Source: OFTM10 sp964196195 (GTDB lineage Bacteria; Actinomycetota; Acidimicrobiia; Acidimicrobiales; Aldehydirespiratoraceae). Taken from it: DNA of 12,833 nt. Within the stretch, counting starts at the first letter, position 1, and each line of letters starts with the position of its first letter. The notes beneath the pieces were generated by a model that was not told the origin of the DNA, ran no database searches, and saw only the letters and a list, made by a program, of their open reading frames with translations. The stretch spans positions 1 to 12,833 of the forward strand of contig CAXMSE010000058.1 in the NCBI GenBank assembly GCA_964196195.1. The letters are read 5' to 3'. Position numbers and translations under genes: made by a program. Of this stretch, positions 12,779 to 12,833 are shown one piece after another.

Positions 12779-12832
12779 CTATCCGATTATCCATCCCCCG
12801 ACGCCTACCAGGACGCCAAAGACCGCGATCGC
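12779..12832 (-). CDS. Possible C-terminal end of a membrane protein entering from the right edge
   Basis: On the minus strand the last 17 codons before a TAG at 12781-12779 read AIAVFGVLVGVGGWIIG, a hydrophobic run like the last transmembrane segment of a membrane protein. Beyond that stop the same frame gives a short DDAG, a TGA (12766-12764), then 40 more codons of coding-like composition (containing TEARWIAMSSALGEAAVEVE) to a TAG at 12643-12641. So either the gene ends at 12779 and the rest is intergenic, or this is a decayed or frameshifted gene that once reached the hairpin. The opposite strand is also open through the edge (from about 12624), but it lacks a properly spaced start. Only 18 codons are seen, so this is a weak call. 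Confidence 0.3.
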   Translation of the reverse strand, partial: AIAVFGVLVGVGGWIIG

Positions 12833-12833
12833 T

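Noticed and set aside
12624..12833. Plus-strand open frame running off the right edge, next to an AAGGAG at 12617-12622.
   Set aside because: The only nearby start (TTG 12624) is one base from the AAGGAG, and the product is Pro/Ser/Ala-rich with no recognisable feature.
1..12833. Defence system, CRISPR array, prophage or insertion sequence.
   Set aside because: No direct-repeat array, transposase, integrase or nuclease/toxin pair is seen; apart from uvrC the genes are central metabolism, secretion and surface proteins.

Overview
This window is a GC-rich chromosomal segment that looks like Actinomycetota, most likely a deep-branching or uncultivated lineage such as Acidimicrobiia (inference). 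The basis is the order uvrC - rapZ - yvcK - gap - pgk - tpiA - secG, an Actinomycetota-type UvrC N-terminus, many GTG starts, GTGA start/stop overlaps, and a RapZ P-loop with Arg in place of the usual Lys.

Plus strand, left: uvrC (16-1917) is followed by two genes not expected at this locus. One is a membrane-anchored protein with a proline-rich N-terminus and an extracytoplasmic beta-propeller (1950-3479). The other is a class I SAM methyltransferase (3497-4264). rapZ (4261-5124) and yvcK (5121-5990) follow, joined to their upstream neighbours by 4-base GTGA overlaps. whiA, which normally lies after yvcK in Gram-positive bacteria, is absent; only 50 bases separate yvcK from gap.

Plus strand, middle: gap (6041-7129), pgk (7126-8256) and tpiA (8246-9028) encode three linked enzymes of lower glycolysis/gluconeogenesis in an overlapping operon. 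The GAPDH carries a C-terminal Lys/Ala/Pro tail like histone H1, and its coding DNA runs straight into the pgk start. secG (9094-9327) encodes a Sec translocon subunit. A hairpin that includes the ribosome binding site then leads to a lipoprotein of the family-5 (oligopeptide-type) solute-binding class (9373-10869), with no permease or ATPase visible.

Minus strand, right: a 576-residue single-pass membrane protein (12596-10866) ends tail-to-tail with the lipoprotein gene, their stop codons interlocked in the tetranucleotide TTAG. Its exported part is four tandem domains, each with four cysteines in the spacing of the neocarzinostatin family. The last ~240 bases hold a perfect 8-bp hairpin and what may be the C-terminal end of a further minus-strand membrane protein.

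There is no tRNA, rRNA, CRISPR array, insertion sequence or phage gene in the window. The most unusual items are the histone-like tail on GAPDH, the four-domain neocarzinostatin-like surface protein, and the rearranged uvrC-rapZ-yvcK-(whiA)-gap locus.
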